Position numbers and translations under genes: made by a program
Notes under the pieces: generated by a model
What the model saw: the letters and a program-made list of their open reading frames with translations, nothing else
What the model was told of the DNA's origin: nothing
Database searches by the model: none
Source of the DNA: JAJDIA01 sp031555735
GTDB lineage: Bacteria > Bacteroidota > Bacteroidia > Bacteroidales > Tannerellaceae
Length of the DNA stretch: 64,000 nucleotides
NCBI GenBank assembly: GCA_031555735.1
Contig: JAVBUE010000033.1
Coordinates: 1 to 64,000 of the forward strand
Reading direction: 5' to 3'
In this document: positions 30,266 through 39,616 of the stretch, in pieces
Layout of the letters: every line of letters begins with the position of its first letter
How positions within the stretch are numbered: the first letter of the stretch is position 1

Positions 30266-31738
30266 TTAAATGGAAGCCAGTTGTTTGATGAGTGGGGTAA
30301 GGCCGGTTTCGATCAGCCCATATACCGACGACGGCAGCAGGCCGATCAGCAGGATGCCTGCCAGCAACGCAGATATGGTGATCTTATCATACCAGGTGGC
30401 ATCCGGCAATGCACGGTGTTGTTCGTTCTGTACCGCCCCATAGAAGACTTTCCCTACGGCACGCAGGATATAGACGGCGGTGATCACGATCGATCCTGTC
30501 GCCGCGATCGTCAGCACACGGTAGAATACCTCCGCGTGTTGGAAGGAGCCGACGAAGATAGTCATCTCCGCCACGAACCCGCTCAGTCCCGGTAATCCCA
30601 GCGAGGCCAGACCGGCGATGATATAGGAGGCCGACAGGAAAGGCATCACCTGCATCAACCCGCCCATCTCACGCAGGTCGCGGGTATGGGTGCGGCCGTA
30701 GATCATGCCGATGACGGCAAAGAAAAGCGCCGCCATCAGTCCATGCGACAACATTTGCAGGACGGCACCCCGCATCGCGGTTTCGTTGAGCATCAGGATC
30801 GCAAACAGGATCAATCCGCAATGACTCACCGAGGAATAGGCATTGATGTATTTGAGGTCGGTCTGGCGTACGGCGCAAAAAGCCCCATAAACAACACCCG
30901 CTCCGGAGAGGAGCAGGAAGATCCAGGCCAGTTCGTGCGCTCCCTGCGGCATGAGGTAAACGGCCACCCGGAAGCAACCGTAAGCGCCCAGCTTCTTCAA
31001 CACGCCGGCGTGCAGCATGGATACGGCTGCAGGAGCGGAGGCATACCCGTCGGGCGACCAGGTATGGAACGGGAACAGGGCGCAGAGCGTTCCAAACCCG
31101 ATGAAGATCATCGGGAATATCCAGTATTGATGATGGAGGGGAATAGACATCTGTGCCAGCTCGACAATATGCATGGTCGTTCCTCCGGTTGTGAAGTAGA
31201 TACCGAGGATGCCGATCAGTAACAGGGTGGAGGCTCCCATCAGCATCAGTGCCAGTTTCATGGCGGCATATTCTTTACGTCCGGTACCCCAAACGCCTAC
31301 CAGGAGGTACATCGGGATGAGGGCTGTTTCATAGAACATGAACATCGTGAACAGGTCGGTCGAGATAAAGAACCCGAACGCTCCTGTAATCAGCAGGCAG
31401 AACCACATGAAATAATGGCGTTCCATCTTCCACGAGGAGAAGACGGCAGCAAAGGTGACCGAGGCCGACAGTACCAGCATCAACAACGATATTCCGTCGA
31501 TCCCTACCGAGTAGTGGATATGGAGGGGGGCATACCAGACGATATCCTGTGTGAATAGCATCTCACTGTCCGACAGGCTTCTTTCACGGAGAAAGAGCAC
31601 AACGAGCGCCAGCGATAATGCCAGCAGCGCGGAGGCTCCGGTGACCATTACGGCCTGCGTCTGTTTCGTTTCCCGGCAAAGGAAGAGGCAGAGCAACATC
31701 GCCACCGGTATCAGTACAAACAAAGATAATATACTCAT
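30266..31738 (-). CDS. nuoM: NADH-quinone oxidoreductase subunit M
   Basis: Antiporter-like membrane subunit, 490 residues. Key features are the conserved Glu of the MFYETALIPMYLLVG helix and the CALFPFHTWSPDGYASAP block with the channel lysine region. It sits between nuoL (18 bp upstream) and nuoN. Confidence 0.97.
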   Translation of the reverse strand: MSILSLFVLIPVAMLLCLFLCRETKQTQAVMVTGASALLALSLALVVLFLRERSLSDSEMLFTQDIVWYAPLHIHYSVGIDGISLLMLVLSASVTFAAVFSSWKMERHYFMWFCLLITGAFGFFISTDLFTMFMFYETALIPMYLLVGVWGTGRKEYAAMKLALMLMGASTLLLIGILGIYFTTGGTTMHIVELAQMSIPLHHQYWIFPMIFIGFGTLCALFPFHTWSPDGYASAPAAVSMLHAGVLKKLGAYGCFRVAVYLMPQGAHELAWIFLLLSGAGVVYGAFCAVRQTDLKYINAYSSVSHCGLILFAILMLNETAMRGAVLQMLSHGLMAALFFAVIGMIYGRTHTRDLREMGGLMQVMPFLSASYIIAGLASLGLPGLSGFVAEMTIFVGSFQHAEVFYRVLTIAATGSIVITAVYILRAVGKVFYGAVQNEQHRALPDATWYDKITISALLAGILLIGLLPSSVYGLIETGLTPLIKQLASI

Positions 31739-31756
31739 AGCATCACTTTTTTCGGA

Positions 31757-33667
31757 TTATAGATACATGGCCCATACGGAAAGGATCAATGCACCGGCAA
31801 TAAACACCAGGGCATAATACTGCACCTGTCCCGACTGCATGCCTTTGATCTTTTCCGCCGTTTTTTCGGTGAGCCGTCCGGAACCGTCGATCAGCAGGCC
31901 GTCGATCACCCGCCGGTCGAACCAGGCAATGGGACGGGCTATGCGGTTGAAGATAATCTGTTTCGTCACGAACAGCCATGCTTCGTCGATGTAGAACTTA
32001 TGGACTGCCGCCCGGTGCAATCTGCCCATCCGTCGGGCCAGTCGCGCCGGGCGCTCATTCTCTTTCTTATATAATAAGGTGGCGGCGCATATACCCGCTA
32101 CGGCTATCGCAATCCCTGATGCGGCAACCGCCCAATTGATGCCGGCAACAAAACCCGTACGGTCGCTGCTGATGTAATCCGAAAATGGGAGGAGTCCGGT
32201 TACGGCTGTGAGGAGTACCAGTACGATCAGCGGAATGCGCATTGTCCACGAGGTTTCGTGCGGGGGATGCTCGTAGATCCGTTCCTTTCCCCAGAAAATA
32301 GTGTAATACAGGCGGAACATATAAAACGCGGTCAGTCCGGCTACCAGCCAGAGCATGGCGAAGAGTACCCTGTCGTGGTGGAAAGCCGCGTCTAATAGCA
32401 TATCCTTGCTGAAGAACCCTGAGAAAGGCGGTATCCCCGCGATGGACAGGCAGGCGATGAGGAAGGTGAGGTGTGTAACGGGCATGTATTTCCGCAGTCC
32501 ACCCATTTGTCCCATTTCGTTGCTGTGGATGGCATGGATCACCGCTCCCGCTCCCAGGAACAGGAGGGCTTTGAAAAAGGCGTGTGTAAACAGGTGGAAC
32601 ATTGAGGAGGTATAACCTAAGCCTTCGTGACCACCGAAGCCCGATACGCCCAACGCCGTCATCATATACGCGATCTGTGAAATGGTGGAATATGCCAGCA
32701 CGCGCTTGATATCGGTCTGCGTGATGGCGATCACCGCCGCAAACAACGCCGTGAATGCTCCGGTGTAACTGATCAGTGTCAGCACTTCGGGCGCGGCAAA
32801 GGTATAGACGGGAAACATCCGTGCTACCAGGAACACACCGGCAACGACCATCGTCGCGGCATGGATGAGCGCAGAGACAGGGGTTGGCCCTTCCATCGCG
32901 TCCGGCAACCAGACATGCAGGGGGAACATCGCCGACTTGCCTGCCCCACCGATAAAGAGGAGCGCCATCGCCCAGGATGCTGCGGATAGGCCGAGGAAGG
33001 TGATGCCGGCCGTGGAACGTACTACCAATGCCCCGTTATCGGCCGTGAGTTCTCCGAAGTCGAACGTACCTGTGCTGTACGACAACAGCAGGATGCCGAT
33101 CAGGAAACCCAGGTCGGCGAAGCGGGTCACAATAAATGCCTTTTTCGAAGCTGCCACTGCTGAGGGTTTGCTATAATAAAACCCGATGAGCAGGTAGGAC
33201 GAAAGCCCCACCAACTCCCAGAACATATACATCTGGAAGATATTGGTTGCCAGTACCAGCCCCAGCATCGAAAAGCTGAAAAGCGACAGGAACGCGTAGT
33301 AGCGCTGAAACCCGCGCTCCCCGCGCATATATCCCATGCTGTAGAGGTGTACCATCAGCGAAACGGTAGAGATCACCACCAGCATCATTACGGAGATAGG
33401 GTCGAGCAATATGCCCAGGTCGATATGCAGCGTATCGCTGAACCGGAGCCACTCCACCGAGAACGGTACGAGGTCAGGATAAGTCCCGCCCGTTTCGCCC
33501 GTCACAAAGAAATAGCGGTAGGCCGTTATATACGACAGCACGGCTACGGCAGCCATGCCCAACGTGCCGGTTGTTCCTGCCACGCCCGCCGGCAACCGTT
33601 TGCCGGATAGCGCCAGCAACAGGAACATACCAAGCGGGATGATTACGATCCAAAGGGTAAATGCCAT
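31757..33667 (-). CDS. nuoL: NADH-quinone oxidoreductase subunit L
   Basis: The largest antiporter-like membrane subunit, 636 residues, with an N-terminal channel core (FWELVGLSSYLLIGFYY, KSAMFPLHVWLPDAMEGPTP) and the long C-terminal lateral helix plus terminal membrane helix. Normal length for NuoL. Four bp separate it from nuoK. Confidence 0.97.
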   Translation of the reverse strand: MAFTLWIVIIPLGMFLLLALSGKRLPAGVAGTTGTLGMAAVAVLSYITAYRYFFVTGETGGTYPDLVPFSVEWLRFSDTLHIDLGILLDPISVMMLVVISTVSLMVHLYSMGYMRGERGFQRYYAFLSLFSFSMLGLVLATNIFQMYMFWELVGLSSYLLIGFYYSKPSAVAASKKAFIVTRFADLGFLIGILLLSYSTGTFDFGELTADNGALVVRSTAGITFLGLSAASWAMALLFIGGAGKSAMFPLHVWLPDAMEGPTPVSALIHAATMVVAGVFLVARMFPVYTFAAPEVLTLISYTGAFTALFAAVIAITQTDIKRVLAYSTISQIAYMMTALGVSGFGGHEGLGYTSSMFHLFTHAFFKALLFLGAGAVIHAIHSNEMGQMGGLRKYMPVTHLTFLIACLSIAGIPPFSGFFSKDMLLDAAFHHDRVLFAMLWLVAGLTAFYMFRLYYTIFWGKERIYEHPPHETSWTMRIPLIVLVLLTAVTGLLPFSDYISSDRTGFVAGINWAVAASGIAIAVAGICAATLLYKKENERPARLARRMGRLHRAAVHKFYIDEAWLFVTKQIIFNRIARPIAWFDRRVIDGLLIDGSGRLTEKTAEKIKGMQSGQVQYYALVFIAGALILSVWAMYL

Positions 33668-33671
33668 ATCC

Positions 33672-33980
33672 TTAGTTTTTCATCTTGTCAATATGTCGGA
33701 CGTCTATATTTTGCACCGTCCGGTAAACGTTGATCATGATGGCGAGTGCGATCGCCGATTCCACCGCCGATATCGCAATCCCGAACAGCGAGAAGAACAT
33801 CCCCTCCATGTGGTCGGGATAAAGGTAGCGGTTGAATATACTGAAGTTGATCTCAACAGAGTTCAGTATCAACTCAATGGAAATCAGCACAGCGAGGAGG
33901 TTTCTCCGGGCGATGAACCCATATATCCCGATAAAGAACATCAGGGTGCTGATAAACAGGTAATACTCCATAGGTATCAT
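33672..33980 (-). CDS. nuoK: NADH-quinone oxidoreductase subunit K
   Basis: A 102-residue three-helix membrane subunit. The channel glutamates appear in the second and third helices (SIELILNSVEINF, ESAIALAIMI). A second in-frame ATG at residue 4 (33971) could be the true start. Confidence 0.95.
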   Translation of the reverse strand: MIPMEYYLFISTLMFFIGIYGFIARRNLLAVLISIELILNSVEINFSIFNRYLYPDHMEGMFFSLFGIAISAVESAIALAIMINVYRTVQNIDVRHIDKMKN

Positions 33981-34004
33981 AGCGTACAGTGTTTAACGGG
34001 TTAT

Positions 34005-34517
34005 TTAACGTTTGCGGGCAATCAATATAGCGCCGATGGCACTGATCAGCAATAATACACTCAAGGCTTCGAAGACGAGTACATATTGGTATTTGCCTGT
34101 CCCCATCAGTGCGTGGCCGATCTTTCCCATCGTGATCTCCTGATCGCCGGTCAGCGTGACGGGAGGATCGTACAGGAATTGATGCTTGACAGTCACCAGG
34201 GTGGTGACAACCACTCCCGACAGGGCGGTGACAATCCCTGCCGTCACCTTCTTCCAGTCGTTCGGCTCAGGCTTATCACCGCTCGCACTGGTAAGCAGGA
34301 TGGCGAAGATGAACAATACCAGGATACCCCCGGCATATACCGTCAGTTGTACGGCAAACAGAAACTCGTACTGCAGCAGCAGGTAGAGACCGGCCGTCGC
34401 AACCAGTACGAGCAGCAGGTATGTGGCGGCGCGCATCATATTCCTGGATGTGACGGCCATGATCGACGAGGCAATGATGATGATGCCCAATACGTAAAAG
34501 GCGATTTGTGTTCCCAT
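34005..34517 (-). CDS. nuoJ: NADH-quinone oxidoreductase subunit J
   Basis: A 170-residue membrane subunit with five predicted helices. The third-helix segment (LTVYAGGILVLFIFAILLT), which contains the pi-bulge tyrosine in characterised complexes, is present. It lies 24 bp before nuoK and 3 bp after nuoI. Confidence 0.93.
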   Translation of the reverse strand: MGTQIAFYVLGIIIIASSIMAVTSRNMMRAATYLLLVLVATAGLYLLLQYEFLFAVQLTVYAGGILVLFIFAILLTSASGDKPEPNDWKKVTAGIVTALSGVVVTTLVTVKHQFLYDPPVTLTGDQEITMGKIGHALMGTGKYQYVLVFEALSVLLLISAIGAILIARKR

Positions 34518-34520
34518 GCT

Positions 34521-35000
34521 TTATTCCTCTTTCTTTTTAGGTACCAGCTCCGACCCTTCGTTGTTCAACCGCAACAGGAGTTTCCGGCGGTCGTACAAGG
34601 CATGTTCAAACGCATTACTCCATGCGATCGCGTCTTGTGGACAGGATGTCGTGCACAGGGCGCAGAAGATGCAACTGCCCAGGTCGTACAGGTGCTTGTC
34701 GAGTATTTTCTTTGTCTTACCCGTGGCTTCGTCGGTCACCGTCCGGGTGACGACGGTGATCGTCCCGTTAGGGCAGTTCATCATGCAGATACCGCAACCG
34801 GTACATCTGTGCTGGTTCGCTTCATTGTGCGGCATGACCAGCAGGGAGCGGAAACGTTCGGGATAGACCTTCTTTCCCCGGTTTTCCGGATATTGCTCGG
34901 TCACTTTCGGACGCATGAAGTTCTTCATCGTGATATACATACCCACGGTAAGGTTGTACAGCGCGGTTAGTATATTCTTTATATAGTTGAATAATGTCAT
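34521..35000 (-). CDS. nuoI: NADH-quinone oxidoreductase subunit I
   Basis: Hydrophilic iron-sulfur subunit of 159 residues. Two [4Fe-4S] ferredoxin motifs are complete: Cys66, 69, 72, 76 and Cys110, 113, 116, 120. These are clusters N6a and N6b, which pass electrons to N2 in NuoB. With NuoE/F/G absent, this subunit is the probable docking point for a reduced ferredoxin or similar donor (inference). Confidence 0.96.
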   Translation of the reverse strand: MTLFNYIKNILTALYNLTVGMYITMKNFMRPKVTEQYPENRGKKVYPERFRSLLVMPHNEANQHRCTGCGICMMNCPNGTITVVTRTVTDEATGKTKKILDKHLYDLGSCIFCALCTTSCPQDAIAWSNAFEHALYDRRKLLLRLNNEGSELVPKKKEE

Positions 35001-35012
35001 ACGCTTATTTAT

Positions 35013-36086
35013 TTACAACACCACAAGTAACGTCATTAGCAGCAGGTTGATAAGTCCAATCGGCATCAGTACCTTCCATTCGAGGTTGAGTAGTTGGTCG
35101 ATCCGCAGCCGGGGGAACGACCAGCGTACCCACAATTGGATGAACACACAACAGAACGTTTTCCCGAAGAACCAGACGAACGACGGGATACAATCCATTA
35201 CACCGTTGAACGCCTCCCATCCCGGAATATGCAGCGGCATCCATCCGCCCAGGAAGAGTGTGGCCGCTATTCCCGCGGCGATAAACATATTCAGGTATTC
35301 GGCCAGGTAGAAGAACCCGAACTGGATACCCGAGAACTCCGTATGGTAACCTGCCGTCAGCTCCGATTCGGCTTCCGGCATATCGAACGGTCCGCGGTTG
35401 GTTTCGGCATGCGACGCGATCACATACACCATAAACGCGATGAAGGCGGATATATGTCCCTTGAAAATATACCACAGATCGGCTTGTCCGGCCACGATCT
35501 CGGATATCTTCATCGTTCCGGACAGGATGATGATGGTCATCATCGACAGTCCCACCGATATTTCATAGCTGAGCAATTGCGCCCCGCTGCGTAACGCCCC
35601 GATCATCGCAAACTTATTGTTGCTCGACCATCCGGCGAGCAGAATGCCCACGATACCCAGCGACGACATCGCCAGGATATAAAACACGCCGATGTTGAAG
35701 TCGAGCACCTGCAACCCTTTCGCGAACGGCAGGGCGGCAAAGGTGCCGATGGATCCGAGGATAACGACGAACGCCGCCAGCCGGAACAGGAAATGGTCTG
35801 CCCTGTCGATCCGGATCAGTTCTTTCAGCAGGATCTTCAACATATCGGCGATCGACTGCAACAATCCCCATTTGCCTGTACGGTTCGGACCGATACGGCA
35901 CTGGAAAAAGGCGCATACCTTACGTTCGGCATAGATCAGGAAAAGAGCCAACACCGCGTAGGCCACCAGGATGGCTACCCCGATCAGGATAAACTCCACG
36001 GATAACGTCCATCCATCGTTCAGGTACTGGCGCAGCGTCGTATCTATCCATCCGGTCATTGTGGAAAAACTATACATAACGGTCAT
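35013..36086 (-). CDS. nuoH: NADH-quinone oxidoreductase subunit H
   Basis: Membrane subunit that forms part of the quinone site, about 357 residues and eight helices. Family segments are FFQCRIGPNRTGKWGLLQ (first cytoplasmic loop) and the acidic loop DMPEAESELTAGYHTEFSG. The frame is open from 36104, overlapping nuoCD; I chose ATG 36086, just after the nuoCD stop, but 36077 and 36059 are also possible. Confidence 0.94.
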   Translation of the reverse strand: MTVMYSFSTMTGWIDTTLRQYLNDGWTLSVEFILIGVAILVAYAVLALFLIYAERKVCAFFQCRIGPNRTGKWGLLQSIADMLKILLKELIRIDRADHFLFRLAAFVVILGSIGTFAALPFAKGLQVLDFNIGVFYILAMSSLGIVGILLAGWSSNNKFAMIGALRSGAQLLSYEISVGLSMMTIIILSGTMKISEIVAGQADLWYIFKGHISAFIAFMVYVIASHAETNRGPFDMPEAESELTAGYHTEFSGIQFGFFYLAEYLNMFIAAGIAATLFLGGWMPLHIPGWEAFNGVMDCIPSFVWFFGKTFCCVFIQLWVRWSFPRLRIDQLLNLEWKVLMPIGLINLLLMTLLVVL

Positions 36087-36088
36087 CT

Positions 36089-37717
36089 TTATCGGTCCAT
36101 ACACGGGATTACATAGTCGAACGAGGCGCCGAGCATGATCAGGTCGGCAATCATCGTCCCGGGTGCTATCGCTTTGAGCGCTCCTACCAGGGGGAGTGAG
36201 GGTGATCGCAGCTTCACCCGGTACGGATACTTATCGCCTTTGCTGGTGATATGGACGCCGAACTGCCCGCGGGCATTCTCCACCCGCTGGAAGAACTCTC
36301 CTTCGGGCAGTTTGATCACCGGCTTCATCTTTTCCGCATACGACCCTTCGGGGATGCTGCCGATCAGTTGTTCGATGATCTGTAGCGACTGCTCGATCTC
36401 ATCCAGGCGGATATAATACCGGTCGTACGTCAGTCCTCCCGGACGGATGATCTCTTCGAAATTCACCTTGCGGTATGCCGAATACGGATCAAACCGGCGG
36501 ATATCGTTCTGCCATCCCGACGCCCGTCCGGTAGGACCGGTGGCTCCTATGGAGATGGCCTGTGCTTCGGATAAATGCCCGATACCGTTCATCCGTCCCA
36601 CGGCAATCGGGTTGTGCGAGAAAAGCTGGTGGTGCTCATGCAGCATCTTCCGCATATAGGGAATGAATGTTTCGACGCTTTTCCGGAAATGAGGATGAAT
36701 GTCTGTAGCCAGTCCGCCGATCACACTGTAATTCGCCATCAGTCGTCCCCCGGCTGTTTCTTCAAAAATATCCATGATCAGTTCGCGGTCGCGCATGCCA
36801 TAGACAAAAGCGGTGATCGCCCCCATGTCCATACACATACATCCCCAACCGAGGAGGTGGGAAGCGATGCGGGTCAGCTCGTCCAGGATCACGCGGACAT
36901 ACTGTGCACGTTCAGGCGCCTCGATCTGCAAGGCGTTCTCGCAGCAAAGGCACATGGCGTGGCGGTTCATGGTTCCCGACAAATAGTCGAGGCGATCCAT
37001 CAGATGCAGCATTTGGGGATACGTATATCCTTCGCACATCTTTTCCACACCCCGGTGGATATAGCCGAAGTGAGGATCGACCTTCCGGATAATCTCGCCA
37101 TCCAGTGATACCCGCAGGTGCAATACGCCATGCATGGCGGGATGTTGCGGCCCGAAGTTGACAACAAATTCATCCTGTCCGAACAGGGAGGTGCTATGCT
37201 CCACCGGCTCGCCCATCTTCATCGTGACCGACGGCACGTCTTCCATGTCCGTTATCGTTTCGTTCTGTAGGGGAACGGGATTGATCGCCGGGTCGGCATT
37301 ATAATCTTTGCGTAACGGATATCCTTTCCAGTCTGCCCGCAGGAAAATACGGCGCATATCCGGATGGTTGATAAACCGCACCCCGAAGAAATCATACACC
37401 TCCCGTTCATACATGGAGGCGGATTGCCAGAGGTCGTGTACGGAATACAGCAGGGGTTGCTCCCGATCAGTGGTGGTGGTTTTAAGTACCAGCATCTCTT
37501 TCGGCCGGCTGCTGCGTGAGAGGTAATACATCACTCCGAAGCTGTCGCCATTATCCATTCCCACGATGTCGAACAGGAAATCGAAGCCTTCGCCACGCAA
37601 CCATGTGGCGGTTTCATATGCTTTGTCCATCGGTACGGCGACGGTCAGCCGTCCTTCCGTCCAGCCGGTCTGCGCATACCCGCAGTCGGTGAATTGTTTC
37701 TCTATCTGCTCCATCAT
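36089..37717 (-). CDS. nuoCD: Fused NADH-quinone oxidoreductase subunits C and D
   Basis: A 542-residue fusion of the 30-kDa (NuoC, about residues 1-150) and 49-kDa (NuoD, about 175-542) subunits. The NuoC half has the YEREVYDFFGVRFINHPDMRR type motif; the NuoD half starts with FGPQHPAMHGVLHL and shows HFGYIHRGVEK, carrying the conserved quinone-site histidine. The ATG overlaps the nuoB stop by 4 bp, indicating translational coupling. Confidence 0.96.
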   Translation of the reverse strand: MMEQIEKQFTDCGYAQTGWTEGRLTVAVPMDKAYETATWLRGEGFDFLFDIVGMDNGDSFGVMYYLSRSSRPKEMLVLKTTTTDREQPLLYSVHDLWQSASMYEREVYDFFGVRFINHPDMRRIFLRADWKGYPLRKDYNADPAINPVPLQNETITDMEDVPSVTMKMGEPVEHSTSLFGQDEFVVNFGPQHPAMHGVLHLRVSLDGEIIRKVDPHFGYIHRGVEKMCEGYTYPQMLHLMDRLDYLSGTMNRHAMCLCCENALQIEAPERAQYVRVILDELTRIASHLLGWGCMCMDMGAITAFVYGMRDRELIMDIFEETAGGRLMANYSVIGGLATDIHPHFRKSVETFIPYMRKMLHEHHQLFSHNPIAVGRMNGIGHLSEAQAISIGATGPTGRASGWQNDIRRFDPYSAYRKVNFEEIIRPGGLTYDRYYIRLDEIEQSLQIIEQLIGSIPEGSYAEKMKPVIKLPEGEFFQRVENARGQFGVHITSKGDKYPYRVKLRSPSLPLVGALKAIAPGTMIADLIMLGASFDYVIPCMDR

Positions 37718-38337
37718 TGTTCAGGGATTGAGGGACCTGTGTTCTTTGTTGTTCTATCTGTTAGCTTTGCGGATTCTTTCTCCGGCAGCCTGAAGAAATC
37801 CTGTACCTTGATTTTGCGTGACAACTGCATCATCCCATACAGGATCGCATCCGGACGTGGCGGACAGCCGGGCACATACACATCTACGGGAATGATCTCG
37901 TTCACACCCTTCACCACATGGTACGAGTTTTTGAACGGGCCGCCGCCAATGGCGCAGCTGCCCACCGCCATCACATACTTCGGCTCCGCCATCTGTTCAT
38001 ACAGGCGGAGCAATACGGGCGCCATCTTATGGACGATTGTTCCGCATACAAAGATCACATCGGCTTGCCGGGGACTGTTACGCGTCACTTCCCATCCGAA
38101 ACGGGCAAAGTCGGAACGCGCCGCGCCGACACACATAAACTCGATCCCGCAGCAGCTTGTTGCAAACGTAAGCGGCCATACGGAATTGGACCGACCCCAG
38201 TTGATGAGGTCGTTCAGTTTGCCGACGAAGATGTTCACGCCATGGTTGCGTAACTCTTCCACATACTGTTCGAGGGTTTCATTGTCTTTGAAATCCTCAT
38301 ACTTCATGTTTGGGATTTGTATCTTGTTTACTTCCAT
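37714..38337 (-). CDS. nuoB: NADH-quinone oxidoreductase subunit B
   Basis: A 207-residue iron-sulfur subunit holding the terminal cluster N2. The four ligands are Cys62 and Cys63 (TSCCGIEFM), Cys128 (VGSCAIGG) and Cys158 (PGCPPRP). The frame stays open well into nuoA, but ATG 38337 (MEVNKIQ) fits: it overlaps the nuoA end by 10 bp. ATG 38307 (MKYEDF) is the alternative. Confidence 0.96.
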   Translation of the reverse strand: MEVNKIQIPNMKYEDFKDNETLEQYVEELRNHGVNIFVGKLNDLINWGRSNSVWPLTFATSCCGIEFMCVGAARSDFARFGWEVTRNSPRQADVIFVCGTIVHKMAPVLLRLYEQMAEPKYVMAVGSCAIGGGPFKNSYHVVKGVNEIIPVDVYVPGCPPRPDAILYGMMQLSRKIKVQDFFRLPEKESAKLTDRTTKNTGPSIPEQ

Positions 38338-38681
38338 TTCAACGCTCCTTTCCGCCAGGCATATACCAGTCCCAGTGTTAATGTGGCGAGAAACGTGCCA
38401 CCGCACACCAGACCATACAGGCCGACATCCCTTACGATCGTCGCCCATGGAAACAGCAATACCGTCTCCAGGTCGAATATCAGGTACAGGATCGCAAACA
38501 GGTAATAACCCACACGGAACTGCATCCAGGAAGATCCACGGGTGGGGATACCACATTCATAAGGTTGCCCTTTGACGGAGTTTTGCGATGTCGGTGATAC
38601 GCACTTTGCGATCACCAGCGCCACCAGAACCAAACATATTGCCGTAAGAACTACGACAAGAAACAAGGCGGAATTGGTCAT
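38328..38681 (-). CDS. nuoA: NADH-quinone oxidoreductase subunit A
   Basis: A 117-residue three-helix membrane subunit and first gene of the operon. Typical blocks are YECGIPTRGSSW (with the redox-sensitive loop Cys) and FAILYLIFDLETVLLFPWA. The operon promoter candidate is at 38808-38815. Confidence 0.95.
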   Translation of the reverse strand: MTNSALFLVVVLTAICLVLVALVIAKCVSPTSQNSVKGQPYECGIPTRGSSWMQFRVGYYLFAILYLIFDLETVLLFPWATIVRDVGLYGLVCGGTFLATLTLGLVYAWRKGALKWK

Positions 38682-38807
38682 ATACGAACCTTATTAAAAA
38701 AACGGATAAATAAAAAAACGCAAGTTCTATCTGCGTGCTATGGACGGCCAACCGGTTGCAATACATATTAAAAAACAATCATAGGTTGCAGTCATAATAA
38801 CGCGGCG

Positions 38808-38815
38808 CAAATGTA
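38808..38815 (-). promoter_or_regulatory. -7 box of the nuo operon
   Basis: CAAATGTA on the plus strand reads TACATTTG on the minus strand, matching TAnnTTTG. The leader to nuoA would be about 120 nt. No -33 box at the standard distance. Confidence 0.5.
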
Positions 38816-38949
38816 GCATTAATACCTGCTCATTGTCCTCTTTTTTGACAAAAAAATGTATTCTCTCCTTTTTCCCTGTTTTCTCCTCTTTGCCGGTTTA
38901 TGCAACCCCGGTAGGTATATGGTTTTCGGACAGATAGGCAGTCTCTGTT

Positions 38950-39375
38950 TTATCCCGCATTGTGTTTCGCCAATCGTTTGCGGAGAAAGGAAACGGCTTT
39001 GCTGATCTGTGATTCCACGGTGTTCTCAGAGAGGTCGAGCACCAGGGCGATCTCTTTGTTCGACATGAATTTCCGTCGATCCATGCTTTCGTGCCGTCGG
39101 CCAGCAGAATGCCGGTGGTGCGTCCTTTCTCTGCGGTCACCGTCACATCCGAAACAGCCAGGTGGCTCCGGGTGTATTTTCTCCCTGATCCGGTTGAATA
39201 GCTTTTGCCGGAGCTCCGGGTCAATGTATGCCGGCGCTTCCAGCCATTGATCGTCCGCCCAGGCTTCGAAACCTCCCCTGGCTTTAAACCAACTGATCAG
39301 GTCGAGCACTTCGGGCGGGGTAGCCTGGTCATTTAAAAATTTATCAAATAAAGCTAAATATTCTTGCTTATCCAT
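38950..39375 (-). pseudogene. FecR anti-sigma / ECF sigma factor remnant
   Basis: Three decayed pieces lie in a row on the minus strand. 39375 to about 39175 encodes the N-terminus of a FecR-like anti-sigma factor (MDKQEYLALFDKFLNDQ, then WFKARGGFEAW). About 39176-39066, in another frame, matches the middle of FecR (TVTAEKGRTTGILLADGTKAW), with the membrane helix missing. About 39072-38953, back in the first frame, is region 4 of an ECF sigma factor (MSNKEIALVLDLSENTVESQ, then ISKAVSFLRKRL). In intact loci sigma precedes FecR; here the sigma piece follows, so deletion and rearrangement have fused the ends of two tandem modules. The long open frame is accidental. Confidence 0.8.
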
Positions 39376-39430
39376 TTTGTACGGTGTCTATATCTGATCA
39401 GTAGGCAGTAATAACATCCGACAGATCCCT

Positions 39431-39568
39431 TACTGCCGGCATCCCGATAATTTAGTTGTTCCAGCCAGGTGGAATACATGTCCCACCCGGCTGGAACGTA
39501 TGTCCCACCTTGCTGGAACAAGTGTCCCACCCGGGTGGAACAACTAAATTATCGGGATACCGGCAGTA
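39431..39568. repeat. 22-bp-period palindromic array B inside a 33-bp inverted repeat
   Basis: Four 18-bp palindromes of the same type as array A start at 39458, 39480, 39502 and 39524. The 84-bp core differs from array A at about 11 positions. The outer arms (39431-39463 against 39536-39568) pair with one mismatch, but the outer 27 bp do not resemble the arms of array A. It lies between the creD stop (39617) and the sigma/FecR remnant. Confidence 0.95.
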
Positions 39569-39616
39569 AAGGATACTAATCCATGCAATACATCTACCAT
39601 AGGTTGTTATTTCCCC

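Noticed and set aside
38338..38556. Extended start for nuoB inside nuoA
   Set aside because: The extension reads nuoA in another frame and has no NuoB-like sequence; ATG 38337 gives the family length.
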